From Ignavibacteria bacterium RIFOXYC2_FULL_35_21 (lineage in GTDB: Bacteria > Bacteroidota > Ignavibacteria > Kapaibacteriales > UBA2268), in assembly GCA_001804705.1 (NCBI GenBank), contig MHAY01000034.1, positions 62,001 to 126,000 on the forward strand: a stretch of DNA of 64,000 bases. Reading direction: 5' to 3'. Of this stretch, positions 53,070 through 60,858 are shown piece by piece. Each line of letters begins with the position of its first letter. The first letter of the stretch is position 1. The position numbers and the translations under genes are program-made. The notes beneath the pieces are model-generated. The model was not told where the DNA came from, searched no databases, and was given only the letters and a program-made list of their open reading frames with translations.

Positions 53070-54245
53070 TTAATGTCCCGCCATTGGGTCAGGATTGCCG
53101 TCAGGGTCGCTTGTAACGGGTCCTCTGTTTACTACTGTTCCGCCTGTAACAAGAAGAATTCCTGCAAGATGAGGAGCCGACATCGAGGTTCCGCTCATCG
53201 TTGCATACTTTCCACCTTTATAAGTTGAATAAATGCTTACCCCTGGTGTACACCAGTCAATCGGTGGATTTCCATAGTTCGAAAAATATGCAAATACATT
53301 ATTCACATCATGTGCAGATAGGGTAAACACATTGCTGTGATTCACTCTTGCAGGAGAATAATTACCTGCAAAGGCTGCACTGTTTCCTGCTGCTATTGAA
53401 ACATATACTCCATGGTTTGCAAGGTTAATTACAGCTGCGTCTAATGCATCTGATGCACCCCCGCCAAAGCTCATATTTGCTACGTCGCCTGCCGAGGCTT
53501 TAGTGGCAACGTAATCAATACCTGCTATTATTGCCGAATATGTTCCACTGCCATTTCTGTTCAATACTTTTACACCGACAACTTTTGCATTTGCACAAAC
53601 TCCAACCACACCGACAGTATTATGCCTTGCGGCAATTGTTCCTGCCACATGTGTGCCATGGCCGTGGTCGTCTTCTGCACTTTTCCTTGTATTTACAAAG
53701 TTTTTGCATAACGAAACCTGAACATTCAGTTCGGGATGGTCGAGGTCTATGCCTGTGTCGATAATCCATGCAGTTCCGGTAGAAGAAGTAGCTTCAACGT
53801 ATCCGCCTACCCTCGTGATACCCCATGGCGTTGTTTCGGCAAGAAATTTTGCTGTTTTGGGATTGTCCTCAATAACGACCGGATCGTCAAGCCTGACTTC
53901 GCGGTCTTTTTCAATTATCCTAACCCTTTTATCCATTCTTATCATCTCAGCCTGTTCGGGGCTTAATACTGAGCAAAAGCCCTTTACGGCACTGCTGTAA
54001 ACATAAACAAGTTCTGATTCCTGAATTCCATAGTTCTTCAAAACCGAAAGAACATTATTTCTCATTCCGTCGGCTGATAATGTGGCATCGCCGAATGCAT
54101 CGTCTTCGAATACCACAATATATTGATTCTGGCTCAAGTCTCCCTGGTTATCGGGAGAGGTCATATCTGTTCCTTCGCTGCAGCCGATTAAGAAAATCAC
54201 TGCGAAAGAAAGAAGCATAAGTGAGAATAATTTGATTTTTTTCAT
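53070..54245 (-). CDS. Subtilisin-family serine protease lipoprotein
   Basis: This is an exported S8 protease. The ATG at 54245 (MKKIKLF) has GGAGG 5 nt upstream and gives a lipoprotein signal with the lipobox FLIGC. The frame opens upstream at 54329, but those residues are not part of the signal. An I9-type propeptide (about 40-115, IVVFEDDAFGDATL) is followed by the catalytic domain. Asp is in AWIIDTGIDLDHPE, His in DDHGHGTHVAGTIAA, the oxyanion Asn in VSIAAGNSAA, and Ser in MSGTSMSAPHLAG. The length is 391 residues. No Por sorting domain is present. Confidence 0.9.
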   Translation of the reverse strand: MKKIKLFSLMLLSFAVIFLIGCSEGTDMTSPDNQGDLSQNQYIVVFEDDAFGDATLSADGMRNNVLSVLKNYGIQESELVYVYSSAVKGFCSVLSPEQAEMIRMDKRVRIIEKDREVRLDDPVVIEDNPKTAKFLAETTPWGITRVGGYVEATSSTGTAWIIDTGIDLDHPELNVQVSLCKNFVNTRKSAEDDHGHGTHVAGTIAARHNTVGVVGVCANAKVVGVKVLNRNGSGTYSAIIAGIDYVATKASAGDVANMSFGGGASDALDAAVINLANHGVYVSIAAGNSAAFAGNYSPARVNHSNVFTLSAHDVNNVFAYFSNYGNPPIDWCTPGVSIYSTYKGGKYATMSGTSMSAPHLAGILLVTGGTVVNRGPVTSDPDGNPDPMAGH

Positions 54246-54387
54246 TTGTCCTCCATCTATATTAAAAATGTATATAAGAAATTGCAATTTAGACAAGACT
54301 AATATTAACAATTTTTTTATTACAAACAAAACTTTTTTTTAATAGTGAAAAAAATTGTTACTATCCTTAAGTGTAATATTTTAAAGA

Positions 54388-54472
54388 TAAATAAGATTAG
54401 CACCATCCTTCAGATGGTGTAATATATTAACAATCCATAAGATTAGCGCCATCCTTCAGGATGGTGAAATAA
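54388..54472. repeat. Two direct hairpin repeats
   Basis: GATTAGCACCATCCTTCAGATGGTG and a close copy with GCGCCATCCTTCAGGATGGTG are head-to-tail, about 50 bp apart, between the subtilisin and TonB-family genes. Confidence 0.75.
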
Positions 54473-54478
54473 TCAAAA

Positions 54479-55246
54479 TCATCTCAACCTGAAATTTATC
54501 GGTATGCTCACCCACAACGCAACAGGATTGCCGTTCTGCCCTGCTGGTGTAAAAATCGAGGACATAACAGCCTTGACCGCAGATTCATTTAATAGTTCAT
54601 TCTCGGATAATTCGATAATTGATTTTAAAGGCTTGCCATCTTTGCCTACTAACACTCTGATAATCACCTTTCCTTCAATACCTGCTCTTCTTGCCATTTC
54701 AGGATAAGCAACTTTCCTCTGAAGTTCCGAAAGGTCAATATAAGGCTCCAACTCGACTGCTATAAAATCATCGGGCGGTATATCAATATCTTCAACAAGT
54801 ACCCTTGTATTACCAAGAAAAGGAGTTTCATTATTTGTTGGAATTTCTTTCGTTCCCTCTGTTGATAAAACCTTGCCAAGATTTTCAAATGAAGCAAAAT
54901 TTCCCGGTTGTTTTGTTAGTTCATTAACAGGTGTTGGAACAGGATTCCCGGCAATTGATTTGAAGCCGAAATCGGATGGAATATGTACATTGTTATATTG
55001 CGGGATTTTAATTGGCTTATTAGTGTTCACCAATTCGATTATTTCATATCCCCCGGTTATTTTTGGAATCTCAATAATTTTATCCTTTGTGATGCTCACT
55101 ATCAATGCTATAATTATTGAAACAGCCGTAATAAATGCCAAAGCATAAGCAAATGCTTTGAATGTTAATTTTTCCGATAACATTTTCAATTCATAAGCAC
55201 CGTAAGGGAAAGGATGCGGAAGTGCGATTGCTTTTGCTCTTTTCAT
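54479..55246 (-). CDS. TonB-family energy-transducing protein
   Basis: The product is 255 residues from the ATG at 55246, which has GAGGAGG 7 nt upstream (the frame is open to 55273). One membrane helix lies at about residues 33-55, followed by a proline-poor linker. The C-terminal TonB domain (about 170-255) has VAYPEMARRAGIEGKVIIRV, VGKDGKPL, ELLNESAVKAVMSSIFTPA and ALWVSIPINFRLR, the family core. The N-terminus is a short basic cytoplasmic arm (PYGAYELKMLSEK). No exbB/exbD is adjacent, so it is a stand-alone TonB-type protein. Confidence 0.87.
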   Translation of the reverse strand: MKRAKAIALPHPFPYGAYELKMLSEKLTFKAFAYALAFITAVSIIIALIVSITKDKIIEIPKITGGYEIIELVNTNKPIKIPQYNNVHIPSDFGFKSIAGNPVPTPVNELTKQPGNFASFENLGKVLSTEGTKEIPTNNETPFLGNTRVLVEDIDIPPDDFIAVELEPYIDLSELQRKVAYPEMARRAGIEGKVIIRVLVGKDGKPLKSIIELSENELLNESAVKAVMSSIFTPAGQNGNPVALWVSIPINFRLR

Positions 55247-55432
55247 TGTGTGTCCTCCTCTGTTTTTCATCACTCTGTTTACTCCGAAACAAGTATTACT
55301 CTCATCTTGTTTCTATATTGAAGACACAATGGGGGAGGGAAAAGTTACAAAGTTTAGTTTCCCATTGTTAACATGCTTGCATAAATACTTACTAAGGAGT
55401 CTGTGCTACTCTTATTTTTTTTATCGAAAATA

Positions 55433-56284
55433 TCATTTAAGAATAGAATGTTTAGCAATGTAAAGGTTGTCAGAAAAAATCATAAGTTCTTGCCCTTGTT
55501 TATTAGCACTACCTGCACTATAAAATAGCTTAAAAGTTTTCTTTCGGAAATTTGAATAAAGTTTTCTAATAGGTCTTACATCATCGTAAGTCATAATCCA
55601 TTTCTGTCTATCAACCTTATTAATTTCTTTTGCAATATTTTGGTGATCATTGTCTTTGTAGTAATTTAAATAAAGGTCTTTTCCTTTAACATAGTAGGGC
55701 GGGTCAAAGTAAAAAAGAGATTTTTGAGGAAGTTCTTTCCGTAGGGATTTCACTAGTACAACTGCGTCAGAATTGTATAACACAATTTTGTTTTTGTAGC
55801 TGGCTATTCTTTCTATACGGTTTATTAAATCTTTCTTGTTATATCGTGCGTCAATTTTCCATTCTCCAGTTTGCTGTCGGCCACCAATAATTCCAGCATT
55901 AAGAATGCCTGAACGATTTGTCCGATTTAGAAAAAAAGTTGAGAAGCCAACTTTTAAAAGTCCCTGCCGTTGTTTAACTTTTTGAATTTGTTTTTGTTCA
56001 TTCCAAGTTTTGACTGAAACTGGTGTGTCGTATATTAATTTGCAGAGTTCGTTAGTTTTATTTAGGACTGAATACCAAAAAGAAAAAATTGAACGGTCAA
56101 TATCGTTTATGATGATTTTGGAAGCATACTCATTGAATAAAAGTGAAAGAGCAACAGAAGCCCCCCCTGCATATGGCTCAACATACACACCATCATACAA
56201 CAAATTTTCCTTGAAAATTTGTTTGAAGTAATCAGCCACTTTTCCTTTTCCGCCAGGATACCGTAAAGGTGAATAAAACTTCAT
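55433..56284 (-). CDS. D12-class N6-adenine DNA methylase
   Basis: This protein transfers a methyl group from S-adenosylmethionine to adenine in DNA. From the ATG at 56284 it is 283 residues. Motif I-like FYSPLRYPGGKGKVADYF is at the N-terminus, VYVEPYAGGASVALSLLF follows (SAM binding), and motif IV is FYFDPPYYVKG. The order matches the Dam/DpnM alpha class (MethyltransfD12), many of which recognise GATC; the real target is unknown. The ATG is 2 nt after the stop of the ParB-like gene, so the genes are coupled. Confidence 0.92.
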   Translation of the reverse strand: MKFYSPLRYPGGKGKVADYFKQIFKENLLYDGVYVEPYAGGASVALSLLFNEYASKIIINDIDRSIFSFWYSVLNKTNELCKLIYDTPVSVKTWNEQKQIQKVKQRQGLLKVGFSTFFLNRTNRSGILNAGIIGGRQQTGEWKIDARYNKKDLINRIERIASYKNKIVLYNSDAVVLVKSLRKELPQKSLFYFDPPYYVKGKDLYLNYYKDNDHQNIAKEINKVDRQKWIMTYDDVRPIRKLYSNFRKKTFKLFYSAGSANKQGQELMIFSDNLYIAKHSILK

Positions 56285-56286
56285 AC

Positions 56287-57642
56287 TTATTTTATATTTT
56301 CCCAAACCTTCTCAGTAAATGATTGAATATTATCCCAACTTGTAACTAAGTGCGTTGCTATCGCTGAAAATTTCGCATTATGAACATATGCGTGTAAAGT
56401 TTCAATCCCCAACAAATCATTATGATTGTTAGCAGCACTTCTAATACCTTTACATGTGTGCTTGTCTGCAAGTTTATTTGTCTCTAAATAGTTAGCTACT
56501 TCTGTAATTTTGTTTATTAAACGACTTTCTTTATTTAAAGGCTTACCGTCTTTTGTGGTTGTGATTTTATTTTCTTCAATGAAGCAATCCATACTGTTCT
56601 CAATGAAAACACGAAATGAAATTGCTGCAACATTCACAAATTTTGATAGAGGGAGTTTTTGAAGTTCGTAATAAATAGAATTAACCTTTGGGTTTTTTAT
56701 TATCATAAGACAATTCTTGGGAATTAGAGTGTCTCTATCCTTGGGATTCGGTTTTAGTTTAGGTTTCGGTTTTTTAGTTTGAGATGATGAACCATTAAAC
56801 TGCCATGGCTTTTTTGATTTTTTCTTTATATTTGGTTTGCTTTCTTTTGGAAAATTTTTTAAATAATCTTCTCTATCTACCTTTGTGTAAATTTTCTGAA
56901 CATTAAAACTGGGGTCAAGAAGATGTTTTGCTACTTGTGTTAATCCTTTTATTACTTCTTTTTCTTCAACTTCTGATTGAATGATCCCACTGTTTATTTC
57001 TACTCCTAAAAAATCTCGAACTTGTGGATCTGAAAGTAATCTTTCAAGATTTGATATTTTTAATTTAGGTAATTCGTTTTTTATTTCATTTGGAATATCC
57101 GCAGACTTCTCTAACATTTTTATTGTTTGTAAAACAACAGATGATTTGCCTTCAATTTTTTCTTCAAATCTATCAACTTGTTGAGCATTCCATGTAACAG
57201 TTCCTGCCCCATCAAGTTGTCCAGCGTGTTTTAATTTAATCCATTTGTCAGCTTCAGCCGGACTGTCATAAACTGTGCATTCAATGTCTTTTATTATTGC
57301 AGATTTATTATCGTCATTAAGTTTTCTGAATTTATTTTTGAGTGAAGCATGACCGCTTTGATCTATTAAGTCAGGATTGTTTAAAAGTTTAAGTGAAACG
57401 CTTCTCCTATTACCTTCTAGAACATTGTATTTCGTTTTGTCGTGGTTGGAATTTACAACTTGAATTTTATCGTTTGGGTTTAAGCCATTCATAACAATAT
57501 GCTCGGCAAGATTGAAAAGTTTATTCCCCTGGTCGAAAATCATCTTGTCGATTGCTTCTTTTTGACTTGCCACAGGTTCAAATCTGTAATTCTCTGTGTT
57601 AATTTGCAAGTCAGTTAGATTGATTATTTTTGTCTTTGACAT
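56287..57642 (-). CDS. ParB/Srx-like nuclease-fold protein with helical tail
   Basis: The product is 451 residues. The N-terminal ParB-like domain (about 1-105) has INLTDLQINTENYRFEP, DKMIFDQGNKLFNLAEHIV and KYNVLEGNRRSVSLKLL, the GNRR being the ParB/Srx nucleotide-binding-type motif. The middle is helical. A basic, lysine-proline-rich linker (about 280-310, KKKSKKPWQ, KKPKPKLKPNPK) is followed by an alpha-helical C-terminal domain (about 320-450). That domain contains VNVAAISFRVFIENSM and LHAYVHNAKFSA. The tail could be a HEPN-like or DNA-binding domain; I cannot name it. It is transcribed between the nuclease and methylase genes. Confidence 0.72.
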   Translation of the reverse strand: MSKTKIINLTDLQINTENYRFEPVASQKEAIDKMIFDQGNKLFNLAEHIVMNGLNPNDKIQVVNSNHDKTKYNVLEGNRRSVSLKLLNNPDLIDQSGHASLKNKFRKLNDDNKSAIIKDIECTVYDSPAEADKWIKLKHAGQLDGAGTVTWNAQQVDRFEEKIEGKSSVVLQTIKMLEKSADIPNEIKNELPKLKISNLERLLSDPQVRDFLGVEINSGIIQSEVEEKEVIKGLTQVAKHLLDPSFNVQKIYTKVDREDYLKNFPKESKPNIKKKSKKPWQFNGSSSQTKKPKPKLKPNPKDRDTLIPKNCLMIIKNPKVNSIYYELQKLPLSKFVNVAAISFRVFIENSMDCFIEENKITTTKDGKPLNKESRLINKITEVANYLETNKLADKHTCKGIRSAANNHNDLLGIETLHAYVHNAKFSAIATHLVTSWDNIQSFTEKVWENIK

Positions 57643-57823
57643 TTTCTTTCTCTTTATAGTTATTATATAAAAATTAAGTTAGTTTCATTTGACAATTTTT
57701 GTTTAGTGACATTTAAAAATCTACAAAACTGTCTGCCAGTACAAAATTTTGGTAGAAACCTGCTGTCCAATTTTGCATGATACCCGCTTTTTCTTTAAAC
57801 CCTCTGTTAGCACCAATTGTTCT

Positions 57824-58618
57824 CTATTTAAAAAGTTTGTCCTCAATTATTTTAAGATTTTTGTTTACGAAAAACATATCAGGTTCATGTTTAACTGCTC
57901 TTGCTCTAATTTCAAAATTCGGGTCTTCAGGTTTTTTGTTGTCGAAAAGTATTAGTCCTAGTCCAAATTGTCGGCAAAGTGTGTCAAGCCGTGTTATGTC
58001 CTCAATTTGCGAATCGTTTGGAACAACAATATACGATTTATGCGAAAATATTTTGTAAGCACAAGCTTGTCCAAATGCGGTTATGAGCCCGTTAGAGTCA
58101 ATTTTAATTTCACCTGAAATAATTTCAGTCGGAAATTGAATTATATCACTTCGTTTTGATTCTCTAACACCAACAACATCCGGAGTACCCCATTTATCAC
58201 GAAAAATGTTTCCACCAAGTGCAATGGCGTTTGTACATTCTTCGAGTTCATTTACTAACCAGTCAGCAAAAGGTTTGTAAAAGTCCTCTTCGGAAATTGA
58301 TTTTGTTTTAGAAACTATTTTCGGTGTGGGTTGCTCGTCAGGTTGAGTTAAAACTTCTTCCTTGAATTTTAGAAGTCGAAATACACCTCTGACGGGTTTG
58401 TATACTTTTTCTGGATATTGAATATCTAAGTCCCAGGTAGCACCTCCTATTGTGTTTGGGTTAAATGAAGAGTTGTGTTCCAAAATATTCCTTTTTAAAT
58501 CCGAATATCTTATGCCCTCTGGTTTGTTCTCCAAAATTTCAAATGCTAATTTTCGTATTTGTCCAGTTATTGTTGTAGCAGTCTTTGTTATTTTGTTTTT
58601 TGTGTGTTGTGTAGCCAT
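57824..58618 (-). CDS. wHTH plus PD-(D/E)XK-like nuclease
   Basis: The product is 264 residues. The N-terminal winged helix (about 12-80) has QIRKLAFEILENKPEGIRYS and DLKRNILEHN, resembling HARE-HTH-like domains of restriction proteins. The C-terminal part (about 110-240) looks like a PD-(D/E)XK nuclease: EEDFYKPFADWLVNELEE, FRDKWGTPDVVGVRES (the PD), TEIISGEIKID (the ExK), then AFGQACAYKIFSHKSYIVVP. The first gene of a three-gene cassette, it is separated from the ParB-like gene by 181 nt. The assignment is by motif; no family name is certain. Confidence 0.72.
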   Translation of the reverse strand: MATQHTKNKITKTATTITGQIRKLAFEILENKPEGIRYSDLKRNILEHNSSFNPNTIGGATWDLDIQYPEKVYKPVRGVFRLLKFKEEVLTQPDEQPTPKIVSKTKSISEEDFYKPFADWLVNELEECTNAIALGGNIFRDKWGTPDVVGVRESKRSDIIQFPTEIISGEIKIDSNGLITAFGQACAYKIFSHKSYIVVPNDSQIEDITRLDTLCRQFGLGLILFDNKKPEDPNFEIRARAVKHEPDMFFVNKNLKIIEDKLFK

Positions 58619-58712
58619 ATTATTGGTATTAACTCTTATTTATGAGAAAAATAACCGCATATTAAATTAACTTAAAAAGTTATAATTTCCAAAGTTATTG
58701 AAAATTATTTAC

Positions 58713-60401
58713 CTACCTCACAGGATATCTCACAAGAAACATGAATCCGTTCTTAGCATAGAGTGGTTTTAGGTTTTCGTTTGCAAGGTATTGCCTGCTG
58801 TCCTTTGCACGGCATAAGAAATATGCGGGTTTGTCAATGTTTCCGTTTATGAGCCAGTCTTCGAATTTTTCTTTTGGTATTTTTTTGTAGTATGCTGAAA
58901 GGTGCATCGGTTTTTCAGTGTAGAAATAATGCCCATACCTATAGTTCGGAATGTTCAGAATATGCACATAACAATCCTTACCTTTAAGCTGCTTGTAAAA
59001 CTCTATGGCTGTACCCTGCGTGTAAGCGTCAATCTTAGGAGCAATTAGAGGAAGGAAAGTGAACATAACTAAAGCAGTAGAAGCAAAAAGATATATAAAT
59101 CCTTTCAGAAGTTTCCTTTTCCGGAATAAAATCAAAGCAAAAATAATTGCAACCAGATAAAATATCCCGATAATAAATTCCAATCCTCCCCAATGAACAG
59201 GAGTTTTGAGGATTTCTCTCGTGAATTCATCAGTGATTTTCGGAAGAAATGATTTTATATTCATCATTGCAAGAGGGAATGCAATTAAAAGCAATGCCCA
59301 AAAAACACCAATGAATCCGACAAACCATGAGACATATCGCTTCCATAGCATTTCCCTGTATGCAAGTGAATACATCGAGTATGCCGCAAGAAATGTCAGA
59401 GGGAAATATGCAAGTGATGAATAATGAATAATTTTTGTTTCAACGATTGTAAAAACTGCAAGCACAACACACAACAAAACGATAGCAGTTTGTTTGAAAA
59501 GTTTTTGATACGAATTGTCTTCCGGTTGATTTCTGAAACTCCGTAAAGCAAGAATTGATGCAGGAAAACAACCGAACAACAGCACAACAAAATGATAATA
59601 AAACGGTCCTCCGTGGCTTGCATCCTCAGTAGTCAGTAATCTGAACTGGTAAGATATAAATTGCTGAAAAATATTTCCACCGCTTTTCATTGATATTATT
59701 AAGTACCAGATAACAGAAGGCAGAAATGAAATTATAGAAAATAAAATAAAATTACCGAGTGGAAAGCGGACTTTCTTTCTATTGAAAAACCAGAGCAGAA
59801 ACCACGAAAGAGACACGAGCAGGTAAGCCGCAGGACCTTTTGTCATTATAGCCAATGCAATAAACACACCAGCAAGAATCGTGTATTTATATTTTGATTT
59901 AACTGCTTCCTGTTTGATATTTATTCTCTGCTCGAAAAATTCAGCCGTATAGTACATTCCAACAAATATTAACAAATTGAAAAGCGGGTCAATCAATCCC
60001 GTCTTGAAATAAAAATGCGGCAGGATGGAACCTATATATGCCAAAACCCAGAGCAGTCCGAGCCTCTCATCAAATAGCTTTTTCCCTATATGAAAAATAA
60101 ACAGAAGGGATATAATACCAATCAGAGCATTTGGAAAACGTGCGGCAAATTCATTGACACCGAATAGTTTCATGCTAAATGCCTGGCACCAGAAAAACAA
60201 TGGCGGCTTTTCGTGGAATGGCTCGTAATCAATCCGCACAGTCATATAATCACCTGTAACGAGCATCTCCCTCGCTGCTTCAGCAAAGTTCACTTCATCC
60301 CAATCGAACAGGTGAACACTACCCAGATATGGAATGAACAACAGAATGCCGATTACGGCAACAATGATGTAAGATTTCCATTTGTACTGTGTGTCTTGCA
60401 T
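58713..60401 (-). CDS. Glycosyltransferase family 39-type (ArnT/PMT-like) membrane protein
   Basis: The product is 562 residues with about 11 membrane helices in the first 450. The catalytic acidic motif in the first loop is LFDWDEVNFAEAAREM. A second block is YEPFHEKPPLFFWCQA and a third FNLLIFVGMYYTAEF. This is the ArnT/PMT type that moves a sugar from a lipid carrier to a protein or lipid. The C-terminal 110 residues form a soluble periplasmic domain. The acceptor is unknown; lipid A modification and protein glycosylation are both possible. It is read toward the defence cassette but is a separate unit. Confidence 0.88.
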   Translation of the reverse strand: MQDTQYKWKSYIIVAVIGILLFIPYLGSVHLFDWDEVNFAEAAREMLVTGDYMTVRIDYEPFHEKPPLFFWCQAFSMKLFGVNEFAARFPNALIGIISLLFIFHIGKKLFDERLGLLWVLAYIGSILPHFYFKTGLIDPLFNLLIFVGMYYTAEFFEQRINIKQEAVKSKYKYTILAGVFIALAIMTKGPAAYLLVSLSWFLLWFFNRKKVRFPLGNFILFSIISFLPSVIWYLIISMKSGGNIFQQFISYQFRLLTTEDASHGGPFYYHFVVLLFGCFPASILALRSFRNQPEDNSYQKLFKQTAIVLLCVVLAVFTIVETKIIHYSSLAYFPLTFLAAYSMYSLAYREMLWKRYVSWFVGFIGVFWALLLIAFPLAMMNIKSFLPKITDEFTREILKTPVHWGGLEFIIGIFYLVAIIFALILFRKRKLLKGFIYLFASTALVMFTFLPLIAPKIDAYTQGTAIEFYKQLKGKDCYVHILNIPNYRYGHYFYTEKPMHLSAYYKKIPKEKFEDWLINGNIDKPAYFLCRAKDSRQYLANENLKPLYAKNGFMFLVRYPVR

Positions 60402-60477
60402 TTAAGATATTACTTTAGTTGAGAAGTGATTAAGAAAAAATTTCAAATTATTAGATTTCAATCCTTTTAAGTTTTAA

Positions 60478-60771
60478 TTATTGAAAAATTCTTCTCATAG
60501 GACCTCTTTTAGGTTTTTTATCAAAATAATCTTTATCATAATATAGAATCTCTCCGCTTTCGAAATCTTCAACTACAAAATCTACATCACATTCTTGACA
60601 ATAATGATAAATAACATTTCGGTAGTCATAATGGTCGTCTTGTTGAACAACTATTATTTCCCAATATTTAACATCACAACTGCACTTTTTATATTTTAAT
60701 TCTTCTTCTGAATAATTAAAATAAAAATCATCATCCAGACAATTTTCGTTGTATATTTTATTTGGTTCCAT
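60478..60771 (-). CDS. Small acidic Cys-pair protein, unknown
   Basis: The product is 97 residues, highly acidic and rich in Tyr. It has four cysteines in two pairs (KKCSCDVKYW and YHYCQECDVDF), a likely zinc-ribbon arrangement. The C-terminus is basic (KKPKRGPMRRIFQ). I do not recognise the family. It lies between the glycosyltransferase and the Omp28-like gene on the same strand. Confidence 0.6.
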   Translation of the reverse strand: MEPNKIYNENCLDDDFYFNYSEEELKYKKCSCDVKYWEIIVVQQDDHYDYRNVIYHYCQECDVDFVVEDFESGEILYYDKDYFDKKPKRGPMRRIFQ

Positions 60772-60816
60772 TTGCTCTCTTTTTTTTACAAAGTTATTAA
60801 TTTTTTTAGAATAAAA

Positions 60817-60836
60817 AAGGGGGCTATTGCCCCCTT
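60817..60836 (-). terminator. Terminator of the Omp28-like gene
   Basis: AAGGGGGC-TATT-GCCCCCTT hairpin; on the minus strand it is followed by TTTTTTATTC. It lies 22 nt after the stop at 60859. Confidence 0.88.
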
Positions 60837-60858
60837 GTGAAAAATATACAATCTATTT

